Below, in pieces: positions 1 to 9,307 of a DNA stretch of 64,000 bases (positions within the stretch are counted from its first letter, which is position 1; every line of letters begins with the position of its first letter). Under the pieces are notes generated by a model. It made no database searches. It worked only from the letters and a program-made list of their open reading frames with translations, and was not told where the DNA came from. The stretch covers positions 62,001-126,000 of the forward strand of contig NZ_HG942077.1 of the NCBI RefSeq assembly GCF_000612665.1. Direction: 5' to 3'. The translations under genes and the position numbers were made by a program. This DNA is from Neobacillus dielmonensis. Lineage in GTDB: Bacteria > Bacillota > Bacilli > Bacillales > Cytobacillaceae.

Positions 1-211
1 TTATAGCTCTTGTCATTTCCAGACCATCCATAAATGGCATTTGGATATCAGAGATAACTATTTGTGGATCGGTTTTCTTAATCACATCTAAACCCTCCAC
101 TCCATCGGCTGCCAGGCCAGCTAATTCAAACCCATGTTTGGCCCAGGGAATCACCTTCGATAACCCTTTGCGGATAATTCGGTCGTCATCCACAATCACC
201 ACCTTATGCAT
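1..211 (-). CDS. Response regulator receiver domain, partial (YesN-like)
   Basis: The gene begins at the ATG at 211 and runs off the left edge, leaving about 70 codons. The translation opens with MHKVVIVDDD, whose acidic cluster binds Mg2+ in receiver domains. The phosphoacceptor aspartate lies in the later segment IVISDIQMPFMDG. A strong AGGAGG-type ribosome binding site lies just upstream. Receivers of this kind in Bacillaceae are often followed by an AraC-type DNA-binding domain (YesN class, partner of a YesM kinase), and such pairs often control pectin or other polysaccharide genes. That output domain is outside the window, so the YesN assignment is an inference. Confidence 0.85.
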   Translation of the reverse strand, partial: MHKVVIVDDDRIIRKGLSKVIPWAKHGFELAGLAADGVEGLDVIKKTDPQIVISDIQMPFMDGLEMTRAI

Positions 212-400
212 CAATCAAACTCCTCCTTTGGTATGTCGAATGATGGTGGAACAATGGGTACCACTATTTCACCTCACACCATCAATCGGAAACGGTTACA
301 TTCAAAGCATTTCTCCTTTCTAATATTTTCTATCTATTACTAAAAATAACCTACTCGTCCCTAATGATAAATGGGTCTTAACGTTTATATTTTTGGAAAT

Positions 401-436
401 AAAAAACCAAGGCTATCAGGAAATTCATAGCCTTGG
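401..436 (-). terminator. Rho-independent terminator of the pectate lyase gene
   Basis: A perfect 10-bp stem (CCAAGGCTAT with ATAGCCTTGG) closes a 10-nt loop. Read on the - strand it is followed by a run of six T residues. It lies 12 bp past the stop codon of the PL1 gene. Confidence 0.9.
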
Positions 437-447
437 CGTACATCCAA

Positions 448-1758
448 TTAATCAATCTTTCCAGTTCCTGCCTTTGCTTTTACAAGTGCTGGGACTGATT
501 GTGTCGGATAAACTTTGGTAAATAAAGTTGGCTGCCAGCCGACATTTTCATCTAACTGTATATCACTGATTTTGTTATGGGCTGCCACTAAATCCACCTG
601 GCTCCCAGAGCTTTTGCCATTGACAAAAGATCCGTCTTCATAAATGGAAGTTCCCTTCCAATCTTTAATGATTTTCCCTGGATCGACATCTGTGTCAAAA
701 TCAAAGTAGTTATTTTCCGCATAAATTTTTGATTTGACCCCAACCCCAAGGGCATAATCAAATTCATAATCTGAATTGCTATTAAACTCATAGTAGTTGT
801 TGTAAACATGGACTTGACCATAACGTACCCTTGGCAGACGCTGCGTTAGGTTCTTGTAATAGTTGTGATGGATGGTGACCTTTAAGTGGCCCTCGTCAGT
901 AGATTTGCTGTCACTTGAACCAATCAGCGATGTCTTGTCATGGTCCTCTAAGACGTTATAAGAGATGGTTACGTAATCAGCACCGTTAGTCACATCGAGT
1001 AAGCCATCATGCTGCTGGTAGGTCCGTCCAAACACTTTTCCAAAGTCCTCATCATGATGTTTGCCATCGGTAAATTTATTATGATCGATCCACACATTAT
1101 GAGTATTATTGGTCACGGTCAAATTGTCATATTCGGAGTTCCACTCACCATAATCACCGTCTGTTGGATCCCATTGCGGGAAGAAATCAACAGGTGCTTC
1201 AAATTCAATGTTGCGGATAATGATATTTTCTGACTTGTTTAATACAAAGCTGCCGCCGATAATTTTAGCATCATCGCCTATTCCGATGATGGTGGTGTTA
1301 GAGCCAATATTAACGGTTATCTGCTGCTTTTGTCTTTGGGCAGAACGTGCACGAGCATCCTCAAGCGGACCGCTTACTTCGTTATCAAGTCCCCATTTCT
1401 CAGGTTTATAGGCTTCCAGGTAAGCATTAAAATCATAGGCTGGATCTGCGTAAAATTCAGGGCCAATTGGCTGATTATTCTCGTCTACATTAAAATCAAT
1501 CGTGCCCTTAATATAAATAATTTTGGGGGTGTTTAAATTTGCACCGCCAAGGGCCTGTAACAGCTCACTTTTATTAGTTACAGTAAAAATATGATTCACA
1601 TCTGCTTTTGCCCCGCCTGTGGTTCCCTCACCAGAGGCCGCCCAGCCATCGTTTGGTTTAAGGACTTCTGTACCTAAATCAGATGATGCGGCTGAAACCG
1701 AGGATACACTCATTGCTAGTAGAGAGGTTGCTAAAACACTGCTGAATACCTTTTTCAT
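448..1758 (-). CDS. Secreted pectate lyase, polysaccharide lyase family 1
   Basis: A 436-residue secreted enzyme that cleaves polygalacturonate by Ca2+-dependent beta-elimination outside the cell. Residues 1-23 form a signal peptide ending in VSA-A. The rest reads as a parallel beta-helix like B. subtilis Pel. The PL1 hallmarks are present: VWIDH at 222-226, acidic Ca2+-site residues near 199-211, and RLPRVRYG at 307-314, whose R307 corresponds to the catalytic arginine of the family. Length matches the family. The gene stands alone, with a good terminator behind it and a cre-like site about 100 bp upstream, which suggests glucose repression through CcpA. Nothing appears damaged. Confidence 0.95.
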   Translation of the reverse strand: MKKVFSSVLATSLLAMSVSSVSAASSDLGTEVLKPNDGWAASGEGTTGGAKADVNHIFTVTNKSELLQALGGANLNTPKIIYIKGTIDFNVDENNQPIGPEFYADPAYDFNAYLEAYKPEKWGLDNEVSGPLEDARARSAQRQKQQITVNIGSNTTIIGIGDDAKIIGGSFVLNKSENIIIRNIEFEAPVDFFPQWDPTDGDYGEWNSEYDNLTVTNNTHNVWIDHNKFTDGKHHDEDFGKVFGRTYQQHDGLLDVTNGADYVTISYNVLEDHDKTSLIGSSDSKSTDEGHLKVTIHHNYYKNLTQRLPRVRYGQVHVYNNYYEFNSNSDYEFDYALGVGVKSKIYAENNYFDFDTDVDPGKIIKDWKGTSIYEDGSFVNGKSSGSQVDLVAAHNKISDIQLDENVGWQPTLFTKVYPTQSVPALVKAKAGTGKID

Positions 1759-1853
1759 ACGCTACACTCCTTTTTCCTTTTTGATAGATTAGCCGGATGG
1801 TTATACGCCATGGCCGCTACTTGCTTATGTATCTAACTACTGAATATTTTAAC

Positions 1854-1867
1854 GGAAAACGTTTTCA
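1854..1867 (-). promoter_or_regulatory. Probable CcpA cre site upstream of the pectate lyase
   Basis: On the - strand the 14-mer reads TGAAAACGTTTTCC, which matches the cre consensus WTGNAANCGNWNNCW except at the last base. It lies about 100 bp upstream of the PL1 start, where a promoter is expected. Carbon catabolite repression of pectate lyase genes is well established in Bacillus; binding here is inferred. Confidence 0.7.
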
Positions 1868-1977
1868 TTAAGAATTTAATATTTTTCGAAAAACCTTTGA
1901 TATTTTTATTGTTTTATCCTTTTATAATCAAAATGGTAGAAAAACAGCCAATTGCTACAGCTGTTTTTCTACCCTAC

Positions 1978-2660
1978 TCATATTTTTTTGATGTGGTTGC
2001 GTAGCTGGACAAGATTCAATTCTTCTGTGCAGCCAATTACTAAACGGGCAATTTGTTTGGCCCCTGCTTCTTGGAAATGGGTGTTATCCTGCCTCAATCT
2101 GGATAATTACCAATTTCCCCTGCATCCAACCAAAGGAAGACATCTTTTGCTGCTTCTCGAGCCCAAGTTCTTGAAATAACGCCTTGCTTTTAGCCAAAAA
2201 ATTAATAACAGGCACATTTTCTTCCAATGCAAGTTCCTTCATGGCCACGGGATCATCACCATGAGAATTACGGGCTTCTGTAAACGACGGCGTTCCACTG
2301 GAGTTACAAGCACCGAAATGGCTTTTTTGGCACGTGCTCCGTCGATGTACTGTTTTACATAATTCTTGTATGTTGTAAACGGCTCTGTGTACCAGGTGGG
2401 ATCGTCGGCATTTTCGTCGTTATGTCCGAATTGGATGAAGTGATAATCGCCTTTTTCAATTTGATTAAGAATCGTCTCGAGCCTGCCTTCATCAATGGCA
2501 CTCTTAATCTTCTGCCAGACGGGGCTTCATTTTTAACAACTATTTTATCATCGAAAACACATCAAACACTTGACCCAACCTTTTCGTGGTGCCAAATCAT
2601 CGCTCTGATCACTGAGTGAACCCGCGGCCATGCAGGGGAGTCGAGCGCCGTCCGCTCCAA
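1978..2660 (-). pseudogene. Decayed rhamnogalacturonan acetylesterase (SGNH/GDSL family)
   Basis: No long frame is open, but pieces in different - strand frames reconstruct the second half of an RG acetylesterase of the YesT/RhgT type. In order they give DDKIVVKNEAPSGRR, then (after a frame change) KSAIDEGRLETIL and HFIQFGHNDENADDP, which carries the family GHND block. Then comes KKAISVLVTPVERRRF, and finally DNTHFQEAGAKQIARL with the catalytic Asp/His block, ending at a TGA at 1978-1980. The N-terminal GDS nucleophile block is missing, and the 5' end runs into an intergenic repeat. Several frameshifts and stops make a functional product implausible. It is a remnant of the same enzyme class as the intact esterase domain at about 37 kb. 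Confidence 0.85.
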
Positions 2661-2703
2661 TCAACAGAGATATTAAAATTAACGGCATCGTTTAACGGAG
2701 TCA
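2622..2703. repeat. Fragment of a Bacillus-type intergenic repeat
   Basis: Reverse-complemented, this stretch reads GTTAAACGATGCCGTTAAT, then TTGATTGGAGCGGACGGCG. It aligns with the same strand of the element at 55307-55402 (GTTAAACGATTATGTTAT, then TGATTGGAGCGG). It abuts the truncated 5' end of the esterase remnant, so the insertion or a deletion beside it may have broken that gene. Confidence 0.65.
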
Positions 2704-2760
2704 ATAAACAAGAATACCTTTTTAAGCACATCTTCGTTTTCTAATTTTCAGAAAATAGTA

Positions 2761-2790
2761 TTGACACAGAATGGTATAACTGCTTATACT
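2761..2790 (+). promoter_or_regulatory. Sigma-A promoter of bioY
   Basis: A perfect -35 hexamer TTGACA (2761-2766) is followed after 17 bp by the -10 TTATAC (2784-2789). Transcription would start around 2796, inside the BirA-type operator. Confidence 0.85.
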
Positions 2791-2793
2791 TTA

Positions 2794-2826
2794 TTTGTTA
2801 ACCATTACATGAAATAAGTTAACAAA
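2794..2826 (+). promoter_or_regulatory. BirA operator (biotin box) in front of bioY
   Basis: The half sites TTTGTTAAC (2794-2802) and GTTAACAAA (2818-2826) are perfect inverted repeats separated by 15 bp. This is the TTGTTAAC-N15-GTTAACAA form of BirA operators in Bacillus. The box covers the predicted transcription start, so biotin-loaded BirA should block bioY transcription. Confidence 0.93.
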
Positions 2827-2846
2827 TAACCAGGGGGTATATTGTT

Positions 2847-3416
2847 ATGCTTCAATCACACAATCAATTAAAAATGTGGATTTTTAGTGCATTGTTTGCT
2901 GCCATCATCGGAATTTTGGCACAGGTTACGATTCCACTGCCGCTTGTCCCAATTACTGGGCAAACACTTGCAGTCGGGCTGGCAGCGACCATTTTGGGGT
3001 CTCGGTATGGCACTCTTTCTGTTATTATATATGCGCTGTTAGGAGCAATCGGCGTTCCTGTTTTTAGTGGTATGTCAGGAGGATTTGGGGTCATTGTTGG
3101 TCCTACTGGCGGTTTCATTGTCGGATTCATTCCTGCAGCATTTTTGACGGGGGTTATTCTTGAAAAAACAAGTTTCACAATCCTGAAAGGGATGATTGCT
3201 AATACAGTTGGCATGCTTGTTACCTTAGCATTTGGAACAGTATGGCTCAAGTTTGCTGCGAGTCTTACTTGGACAGCTGCCTTAACTTCAGGGTTTTACC
3301 CATTTATCGTCGTTGGCTTAATAAAAGCATTTCTGGCATCATGGATTGGCATTACACTTTATAAAAGATTAGTATCGGCAAAGCTGTTAACGTCTCCGCA
3401 ACAGGTATCGAGTTAA
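2847..3416 (+). CDS. bioY: Biotin transporter BioY (ECF S component)
   Basis: A 189-residue integral membrane protein that binds biotin and imports it, normally with the shared EcfA/A'/T energizing module encoded elsewhere. The sequence shows about six hydrophobic helices and BioY hallmarks such as the early segment TIPLPLVPITGQTLAVGLA and a glycine-rich stretch near residue 75 (GMSGGFGVIVGPTGG). The start has a strong AGGGGG ribosome binding site. The gene is monocistronic, with its own promoter, BirA-type operator and terminator. It is unrelated in function to the pectin genes around it. Confidence 0.95.
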   Translation: MLQSHNQLKMWIFSALFAAIIGILAQVTIPLPLVPITGQTLAVGLAATILGSRYGTLSVIIYALLGAIGVPVFSGMSGGFGVIVGPTGGFIVGFIPAAFLTGVILEKTSFTILKGMIANTVGMLVTLAFGTVWLKFAASLTWTAALTSGFYPFIVVGLIKAFLASWIGITLYKRLVSAKLLTSPQQVSS

Positions 3417-3437
3417 TGCTTTTCACACAAAAAGAAA

Positions 3438-3470
3438 CCCGCCAAAGTGAAGTTCACTTGGCGGATTTCC
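3438..3470. terminator. Bidirectional terminator between bioY and araA
   Basis: A GC-rich stem (CCGCCAAAGTGAA paired with TTCACTTGGCGG, one bulge) is flanked by T-rich DNA on the + strand side and A-rich DNA on the other. It can therefore end the convergent bioY and araBDA transcripts. Confidence 0.85.
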
Positions 3471-3506
3471 TTTTCTTGCCTTTAAGAAGGCACATTTATT
3501 TAACAA

Positions 3507-4991
3507 TTAACGGTAAATTACTTCGTTCCAGCGCAATTCATTTATAAAGGCTTGACTGTCAGTGTTCTTATTAATGACTACCATTTCAATTCCAGCAAGT
3601 TCGGCAAAGTCTCGCAGTTGTTCCGTTGTCACTACATAAGAGAAACAAGTGTGATGAGCGCCGCCAGCTTGAATCCAATTCTCCACTGCCTGACTTAAAG
3701 ATGGCTGTGTCTTCCATAAAACCCGTGCTACCGGAAGTTGCGGCATATCTTTCTCAGGCTGCAATGCATCGACTTCATTCACCACTAAGCGAAAACGATG
3801 ACCCAGGTCAACAATGGAAGCATTTAGGGCACAACCGCCTCTTCCATCAAACACAATTCTAGCAGGATCTTCCTTACCGCCAATACCAAGCGGATGAACT
3901 TCAATTCTCGGTTTAACAGCTGAAATGGTCGGACACACCTCGAGCATATGTGCACCAAGAACCATTTCATTGCCTGGTTCTAAGTGATAAGTATAGTCCT
4001 CCATAAAGGAAGTACCTTGATTTCCAGCGAGAGTTTTCATTAAGCGAACAAGAGCTGCTGTTTTCCAGTCTCCTTCTCCACCGAAACCATAGCCTTGTTC
4101 CATCAACCGCTGAACGGCGAGACCAGGCAGTTGCCTCATTCCATGTAAATCCTCAAAAGTAGTTGTGAAAGCAGTGTACCCGCCTTCCTCTAGGAAAGCT
4201 TTCAAGCCAAGTTCAATTCTTGCCTGATAGCGGATTGCTTCTCGAACTGGGCCGTCAGTCAATCCTTCCGAAGCAATATCATATTGTTCCTCATATTCAG
4301 CCATTAGCTGGTCGACTTCTTGTTCCGTTACATCATTCATGCGCTGGACCAAGTCGCCTACGCCATACCCATCGACAGTCCAGCCGAACTTGATTTGCGC
4401 TTCTACCTTATCACCTTCTGTTACCGCAACTTGACGCATATTGTCACCAAATCTAGCAACCTTTAAGTTTTGGCTATCCACAAAAGCAACGGCCGTTCTC
4501 ATCCAGCCGCCAATTCGCTCCCTAATTTCAGCGTTTTCCCAATGGCCGACGATCACTTTTCTTTTCACTTTCAAGCGGCTAGCGATGAAACCATGCTCAC
4601 GGTCACCGTGTGCGGCTTGGTTTAAGTTCATGAAATCCATGTCAATTGAATTCCATGGGATATCCCGATTAAATTGGGTTGCAAAATGAAGATACGGCTT
4701 TTGTAATACAGATAGCCCAGCAATCCACATTTTAGAAGGTGAAAAAGTGTGCATCCAGGTAATAATACCAGCACAGTCCTCATTAGCATTTGCTTCTAAA
4801 ATCAACTTACGGATCGAGTCTGGATCCTTAACGACTGATTTAAAAACCAATTTAAACGGTGTGTTAGTATCCTCATCCAGACCTTTAACTATAGCTCTTG
4901 AGTTTTCTTCTACTTGACGGAGCGCATCTTCTCCATAAAGCAATTGGCTTCCTGTTACAAACCAAAATTCATAGGCTTTTGTTGCTAACAC
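3507..4991 (-). CDS. araA: L-arabinose isomerase
   Basis: AraA converts L-arabinose to L-ribulose in the cytoplasm, the first step of arabinose use. The 494 residues match the usual length. Family motifs are present: [14 protein letters not shown] and [19 protein letters not shown], which carry the metal-binding glutamates and histidine, and [10 protein letters not shown] with the last histidine ligand. It is the last gene of an araB-araD-araA operon, separated from araD by about 95 bp that hold a cre-like palindrome. The start follows an AGGGGGAG ribosome binding site. Its substrate is presumably arabinose released from the arabinan side chains of RG-I. Confidence 0.97.
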   Translation of the reverse strand: MLATKAYEFWFVTGSQLLYGEDALRQVEENSRAIVKGLDEDTNTPFKLVFKSVVKDPDSIRKLILEANANEDCAGIITWMHTFSPSKMWIAGLSVLQKPYLHFATQFNRDIPWNSIDMDFMNLNQAAHGDREHGFIASRLKVKRKVIVGHWENAEIRERIGGWMRTAVAFVDSQNLKVARFGDNMRQVAVTEGDKVEAQIKFGWTVDGYGVGDLVQRMNDVTEQEVDQLMAEYEEQYDIASEGLTDGPVREAIRYQARIELGLKAFLEEGGYTAFTTTFEDLHGMRQLPGLAVQRLMEQGYGFGGEGDWKTAALVRLMKTLAGNQGTSFMEDYTYHLEPGNEMVLGAHMLEVCPTISAVKPRIEVHPLGIGGKEDPARIVFDGRGGCALNASIVDLGHRFRLVVNEVDALQPEKDMPQLPVARVLWKTQPSLSQAVENWIQAGGAHHTCFSYVVTTEQLRDFAELAGIEMVVINKNTDSQAFINELRWNEVIYR

Positions 4992-5079
4992 AATAACTCC
5001 CCCTCAATAATAATTTTTTAAAATTGAACCTGCTATGTTTAAGTGATACGAGCTAATTACATTTAGATGCTCTCCTGCC

Positions 5080-5089
5080 TAAGCGCTTA
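5080..5089 (-). promoter_or_regulatory. Possible cre-like palindrome at the araD end
   Basis: The palindrome TAAGCGCTTA overlaps the araD stop codon and lies about 90 bp upstream of the araA start. It has the cre core but lacks the flanking TG. A cre in the B. subtilis ara operon is known, but this copy is a weak match. Confidence 0.35.
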
Positions 5090-5782
5090 CTTTTGTCCGT
5101 AATAGGCATTCACCCCGTGCTTTCGAAGATAATGCTTATCTAATAAAAATTGGTCAATCGGTTTCACTTTCGAATTGAGCTGGACCGTATGGAAGGCCAT
5201 TTTAGCCACTTCCTCCAGCACGACCGCATTGTGAAGTGCTTGGTTGGCATTTTTCCCCCAGCAAAACGGTGCATGTCCAGCTAATACCACACCCGGCATT
5301 GCCACAGGATCCAAACCCTGTTTTTCAAATAACTCAATAATCACATTGCCCGTTTCTAGTTCATAGCCGCTGTCAATTTCCTCTTGGGTCAAGGGGCGGG
5401 TACATGGAATCTCACCATAAAAGTAATCCGCATGAGTTGTACCTAGCGCTGGAATAGGAAGATGTGCTTGCGCCCAAGTCGTGGCCCATGGAGAATGGGT
5501 GTGGACAATCCCGCCTAATTGCGGAAAGGCACGGTATAAAGCAAGATGCGTTGGCGTATCAGATGACGGCCTTAAGTTTCCTTCCACGACCCTGCCTTGC
5601 AAGTCTAATACCACTAAATTATCGATTTCCAACTCATCATAGGGAACGCCGCTTGGCTTAATGACCACCAGCCCTTGTTCACGGTCAATCCCGCTGACAT
5701 TTCCCCATGTAAAGGTAACTAAACCATGCTTTGGCAGTTGTAAATTAGCATCTAGTACCTCTCGTTTTAATCGCTCTAACAT
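5087..5782 (-). CDS. araD: L-ribulose-5-phosphate 4-epimerase
   Basis: AraD interconverts L-ribulose 5-phosphate and D-xylulose 5-phosphate, linking arabinose to the pentose phosphate pathway. The 231-residue protein belongs to the class II aldolase/epimerase fold. Zn2+-binding histidines are visible in HTHSPWA and in GHAPFCWGK, and [18 protein letters not shown] is typical of AraD. Its start codon overlaps the end of araB by 7 bp, which indicates translational coupling. It is intact and of normal length. Confidence 0.96.
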   Translation of the reverse strand: MLERLKREVLDANLQLPKHGLVTFTWGNVSGIDREQGLVVIKPSGVPYDELEIDNLVVLDLQGRVVEGNLRPSSDTPTHLALYRAFPQLGGIVHTHSPWATTWAQAHLPIPALGTTHADYFYGEIPCTRPLTQEEIDSGYELETGNVIIELFEKQGLDPVAMPGVVLAGHAPFCWGKNANQALHNAVVLEEVAKMAFHTVQLNSKVKPIDQFLLDKHYLRKHGVNAYYGQK

Positions 5783-7470
5783 ACGGTTTCCCCCTTACCA
5801 GCCAAGGAGCTTTCTTTCTTAATTTGTTTCAAGATTTTCATGACATTGTTTTCACCGCGGCCAAAATATTCATAAAGTCGAGCATACTCATGATAGAGTT
5901 TGTCATATGCCTCAGCATTTGTTTTGATAGGTTGATAGATATGCTTCTTCACTCGTCCCATATCTTTTGCGGCGTCGGTGATGCTGTCATAACCGCCGTG
6001 TTCTACTCCGGCAGCGACTGCCCCAAACATTGCAGCGCCAAGGGCTGGGGCCTGCGAGGAGGCAGCAATTTTAATATCCATATTTAATACATCTGAATAG
6101 ATTTGCATCATCAATGTATTCTTTTCCGCAATTCCCCCTGCGGCATACACTTCATTCACTGGCACGCCATTGTTTCGGAACGTTTCCACAATCATTCGTG
6201 TCCCATAGGCAGTGGCTTCGATCAATGCTCGGTAAATTTCTTCCGGTTTTGTTAGTAATGTGGCCCCCAGAAGCAAACCAGTCAAGTCCACATCTACCAG
6301 CGTGGACCGATTGCCATTCCACCAATCAAGCGCTAAGAGACCGCTTTCACCGACCTGTAATTGACTTGCCTTCTCCGTTAACAGCTGATGAATGGTAACG
6401 CCTTTCTCTTTCGCTTCTTCTTGGTAACTTGCCGGGACGCAGTTTTCAGTAAACCATTCAAAATGGTCTCCCACACAGGATTGGCCTGCTTCATAACCCA
6501 TAAATCCAGGGATTACGCCATCCTCTACCACACCACACATGCCTGGGACTACTTTCTCTTCTTCCCCAAGTAAAATATGACAAGTAGATGTTCCCATGAT
6601 CATCAATAATTTGCCAGGTTCGGTAATCCCCACTGCTGGAATCGATACATGTGCATCCACATTGGCGATGGCTACCGCAGTACCTGGATTTAGCCCTGTC
6701 AGCTTTGCTGCTTTTTCGGTAATTTCCCCAGCTTTCGAGCCAACCGAGTAAATTCTAGTGGATAATTTATCTTGAACAACGTTCTCCAAACGTGGGTCTA
6801 ATGCTTTGAAAAACTCAGGTGATGGATACCCATCATGTTTATGCCAAATGGCTTTGTACCCGGCTGTGCAACTGTTCCGTTTGATATCTCCTGTTAACTG
6901 AGAGATAACCCAATCGGTTGCTTCTAGGATTTGATCGGCAGCATCATAAATTTCGGGTGCTTCATTTAAAATTTGCCATATTTTTGGAATCATCCATTCG
7001 GAAGAAATTTTACCGCCGTAACGCAGCAAAAACTTTTCTCCCCGCTGTTCGGCGATCTCGTTCAGTCGGTTCGCTTCATCTTGGGCAGCATGATGTTTCC
7101 AAAGTTTCACATAGCTATGAGGATGGTGTTTAAATTCTTCTTTTAAACATAGTGGTGTTCCATATGCATCAATGGGCAGGACCGTACAAGCTGTAAAATC
7201 AATTCCTAAACCAATCACATCATCAGCCGTGACTTGTGCTTTAGTTAATATTTCAGGAATTGTTATCTGCAGCACTTCGAGATAATCCGCTGGATGCTGC
7301 AATGCCCAGTCATGCTCTAACTTTGTCTTGCCGTCTGGCAAAAATTCATCCATAACACCATGGGTGTACTCCTTTATAGCTGTAGCTACCTCTTTACCAG
7401 TACCAACTTCCACTAAAACTGCCCTGCCAGATTGTGTCCCATAGTCTACGCCTATTGAATATTTAGCCAT
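5776..7470 (-). CDS. araB: Ribulokinase
   Basis: AraB phosphorylates L-ribulose with ATP to give L-ribulose 5-phosphate. The 564-residue protein is an FGGY-family sugar kinase. It opens with the phosphate-binding segment [16 protein letters not shown] and later shows [11 protein letters not shown] and the C-terminal nucleotide-binding stretch [14 protein letters not shown]. It is the first gene of the araBDA operon, transcribed from a promoter overlapped by AraR-type boxes. No arabinose transporter (araE or araNPQ) is visible beside it, so arabinose uptake must be encoded elsewhere. Confidence 0.96.
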   Translation of the reverse strand: MAKYSIGVDYGTQSGRAVLVEVGTGKEVATAIKEYTHGVMDEFLPDGKTKLEHDWALQHPADYLEVLQITIPEILTKAQVTADDVIGLGIDFTACTVLPIDAYGTPLCLKEEFKHHPHSYVKLWKHHAAQDEANRLNEIAEQRGEKFLLRYGGKISSEWMIPKIWQILNEAPEIYDAADQILEATDWVISQLTGDIKRNSCTAGYKAIWHKHDGYPSPEFFKALDPRLENVVQDKLSTRIYSVGSKAGEITEKAAKLTGLNPGTAVAIANVDAHVSIPAVGITEPGKLLMIMGTSTCHILLGEEEKVVPGMCGVVEDGVIPGFMGYEAGQSCVGDHFEWFTENCVPASYQEEAKEKGVTIHQLLTEKASQLQVGESGLLALDWWNGNRSTLVDVDLTGLLLGATLLTKPEEIYRALIEATAYGTRMIVETFRNNGVPVNEVYAAGGIAEKNTLMMQIYSDVLNMDIKIAASSQAPALGAAMFGAVAAGVEHGGYDSITDAAKDMGRVKKHIYQPIKTNAEAYDKLYHEYARLYEYFGRGENNVMKILKQIKKESSLAGKGETVC

Positions 7471-7538
7471 AAAATACGCCCTTTCTTAAGATCTTCAGCA
7501 AAAACATTTGTAAGCTCTTCGAAAACACATACTGTAAA

Positions 7539-7566
7539 ATTTTAACTATATATAAGTACAAGTCAA
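7539..7566 (-). promoter_or_regulatory. Promoter of the araBDA operon
   Basis: Read on the - strand, TTGACT (7566-7561) and TAAAAT (7544-7539) are separated by 16 bp. The upstream half is covered by an AraR-type box, as expected for a repressed promoter. It lies about 70 bp in front of araB. Confidence 0.6.
7548..7563 (-). promoter_or_regulatory. AraR operator 1 (imperfect)
   Basis: On the - strand the box reads ACTTGTACTTATATAT, matching the AraR consensus ATTTGTACGTACAAAT at 11 of 16 positions, with one intact half. It sits between the -35 and -10 of the araB promoter. A second, better box lies 29 bp away centre to centre, allowing cooperative binding. Confidence 0.65.
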
Positions 7567-7576
7567 TATTAATTCT

Positions 7577-7592
7577 ACTTGTACGTATAAGT
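7577..7592. promoter_or_regulatory. AraR operator 2
   Basis: The box ACTTGTACGTATAAGT is close to the AraR consensus, with the central TTGTACGTA intact. It lies just upstream of the araB -35 region. Confidence 0.85.
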
Positions 7593-7744
7593 TAATACCA
7601 TCTTATCATTTCTTTATCTTTTTTCAATATTAAAAATTTAAAATTACTCGCATCCACATATACTTATATATATATATTTAAGAAGGAAAAATAAATTGGA
7701 GATATTTCATATTTTTTGTTAAGATAAAGCTTAAAGATATATCC

Positions 7745-7760
7745 ATTTGTACGTACAAGT
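7745..7760. promoter_or_regulatory. AraR operator 3 (autoregulation of araR)
   Basis: ATTTGTACGTACAAGT differs from the AraR consensus at one position. It lies about 35 bp upstream of the araR start and downstream of its likely promoter, a good place for self-repression. Confidence 0.88.
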
Positions 7761-7793
7761 AATTGCAACGAAGGTAATGGAAGTGGTGATACA

Positions 7794-8918
7794 TTGGCAC
7801 AGCAAGCTAAATATATGGTGATAAAGGATCAGATAAAGACTTGGATTATCAGTGGAGAGATTAAACCTGGTGATAAAATTTACTCCGAAAATGAATTAAT
7901 GAAAATGTTCGCGGTGAGTCGGCATACGATACGGCAGGCGGTCGGGGATTTGGTACATGAAGGTTGGTTATATAGAGAACAAGGCGCTGGTACTTTTTGT
8001 TCCAACAAAGTTACTTCAAATACTCTATCTGGACAACAGACCGTGGAGCCAAAGCCTGGAAAAAATATTGGAGTCATTACTACCTATATCTCGGATTATA
8101 TTTTTCCATCAATTATTCGAGGAATTGAATCCTATTTAACAGAAAAGGGGTATACCTTAACACTTGCCTGTACAAACAACGATACAGACAAAGAGAAGCA
8201 GTGTTTACAAATGATGTTAAACAGGAATATTGATGGACTTATCGTAGAACCAACTAAGAGCAGCAATTACAACCCTAACATCCAGTATTATCTTGAGCTG
8301 GAGCAAAACAACATTCCCTACTTGATGATTAATCAATTTTATTCACAGCTAATTCCACCCCACATTATTGTTAATGATGAACACGGTGGATACTTGGCAA
8401 CCGAACATTTAATTCATTTGGGGCATGAAAAATTTCTTGGTTTGTTTAAAACCGATGACCTCCAAGGAGTCAATCGAATGAGAGGATTTATCCGAGCCTT
8501 TCGGGAAAACGGTTTGACGGCTTCTCCTGAAGCAATCCTTACCTATAACACTGAAGAACGTTATGATCCGTTAATGGATCGACTACTAAATTTATTTAAA
8601 ACCGGTACAAGACCAACAGCTATTGTTTGCTATAATGACGAACTAGCTATTCACGTATTGGAAGTCCTTAGAAACCTAGGAATCCGTGTTCCGGATGAGA
8701 TTTCTATTGTTGGTTATGACGATTCCTTCTTAGCAGAGGCTTCGGATATAAAGCTTACAACTGTTGCCCATCCAAAAATGAATATGGGAATGGATGCAGC
8801 GAGATGGATTGTTTCAGCAGTTGAAAACAATAGCATAAAATCTCCATCGATTGTATATGATCCGGAATTGGTGGTTCGAACATCCACGGCTCCTGTTATA
8901 AAAGAGCAATGTGAATAA
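7794..8918 (+). CDS. araR: Arabinose-responsive repressor AraR
   Basis: AraR represses arabinose genes and releases DNA when it binds L-arabinose. Residues 1 to about 70 form a GntR-type winged helix (IKPGDKIYSENELMKMFAVSRHT is typical). The remaining 300 residues are a LacI/GalR-type sugar-binding domain. The protein has 374 residues, close to the 362 of B. subtilis AraR. The start is a TTG behind a GGAAGTGGTGA ribosome binding site. It is divergent from araBDA, and three AraR-type boxes lie between them. A GntR DNA-binding domain on a LacI-type sensor is the diagnostic AraR arrangement. Confidence 0.96.
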   Translation: MAQQAKYMVIKDQIKTWIISGEIKPGDKIYSENELMKMFAVSRHTIRQAVGDLVHEGWLYREQGAGTFCSNKVTSNTLSGQQTVEPKPGKNIGVITTYISDYIFPSIIRGIESYLTEKGYTLTLACTNNDTDKEKQCLQMMLNRNIDGLIVEPTKSSNYNPNIQYYLELEQNNIPYLMINQFYSQLIPPHIIVNDEHGGYLATEHLIHLGHEKFLGLFKTDDLQGVNRMRGFIRAFRENGLTASPEAILTYNTEERYDPLMDRLLNLFKTGTRPTAIVCYNDELAIHVLEVLRNLGIRVPDEISIVGYDDSFLAEASDIKLTTVAHPKMNMGMDAARWIVSAVENNSIKSPSIVYDPELVVRTSTAPVIKEQCE

Positions 8919-8953
8919 GTAGGAGTATAGATACATCCCGTCATATCCAACAT

Positions 8954-8983
8954 AAAAGTCGGAGGAATCCCCCCGACTTTTAT
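8954..8983 (+). terminator. Terminator of araR
   Basis: AAAAGTCGG pairs with CCGACTTTT around a short loop, about 35 bp after the araR stop, and ends in a T-rich tail. Confidence 0.85.
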
Positions 8984-9144
8984 TAATAAATAGCGATACC
9001 GCTGTGTTGTCCTACATAGCCAATCCAATGTTTTTCCATAACAGTTCGGTCATAATACGATATCAAAGGCAATATTTTTATTTTAGGCTTGTTTTCTTAT
9101 GGATTGTTCTTTTTACCAAATGAAAATAACAGACCGATTATATA

Positions 9145-9205
9145 TTAACGACCAAACTCCCAGAAAAATAGCCTGCGCAGTCGTTAATAGCGCTTGTGGA
9201 TAGGA
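9145..9205. repeat. Intergenic repeat-like segment
   Basis: This part of the 389-bp gap between araR and the next gene carries AGTCGTTAATAGCGCTT, which resembles the inverted copy near 61270-61295. The match is partial and judged by eye. I see nothing else in 8984-9307. Confidence 0.4.
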
Positions 9206-9307
9206 TAGTCAAACATTACTATTTTACTACTATAGAAGGGACAAGATTTTGAAACAACTAATTAACCAGAAGTTGAGCAATCCCATCTTTCCAACCAGCC
9301 TAGAATG

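Noticed and set aside
2422-2619. A 65-codon + strand frame
   Set aside because: It is the antisense shadow of the esterase remnant; the coding signal is on the - strand.
7601-7740. Possible riboswitch or attenuator between araB and araR
   Set aside because: The stretch is very AT-rich without a stable hairpin; the AraR-type boxes explain regulation.
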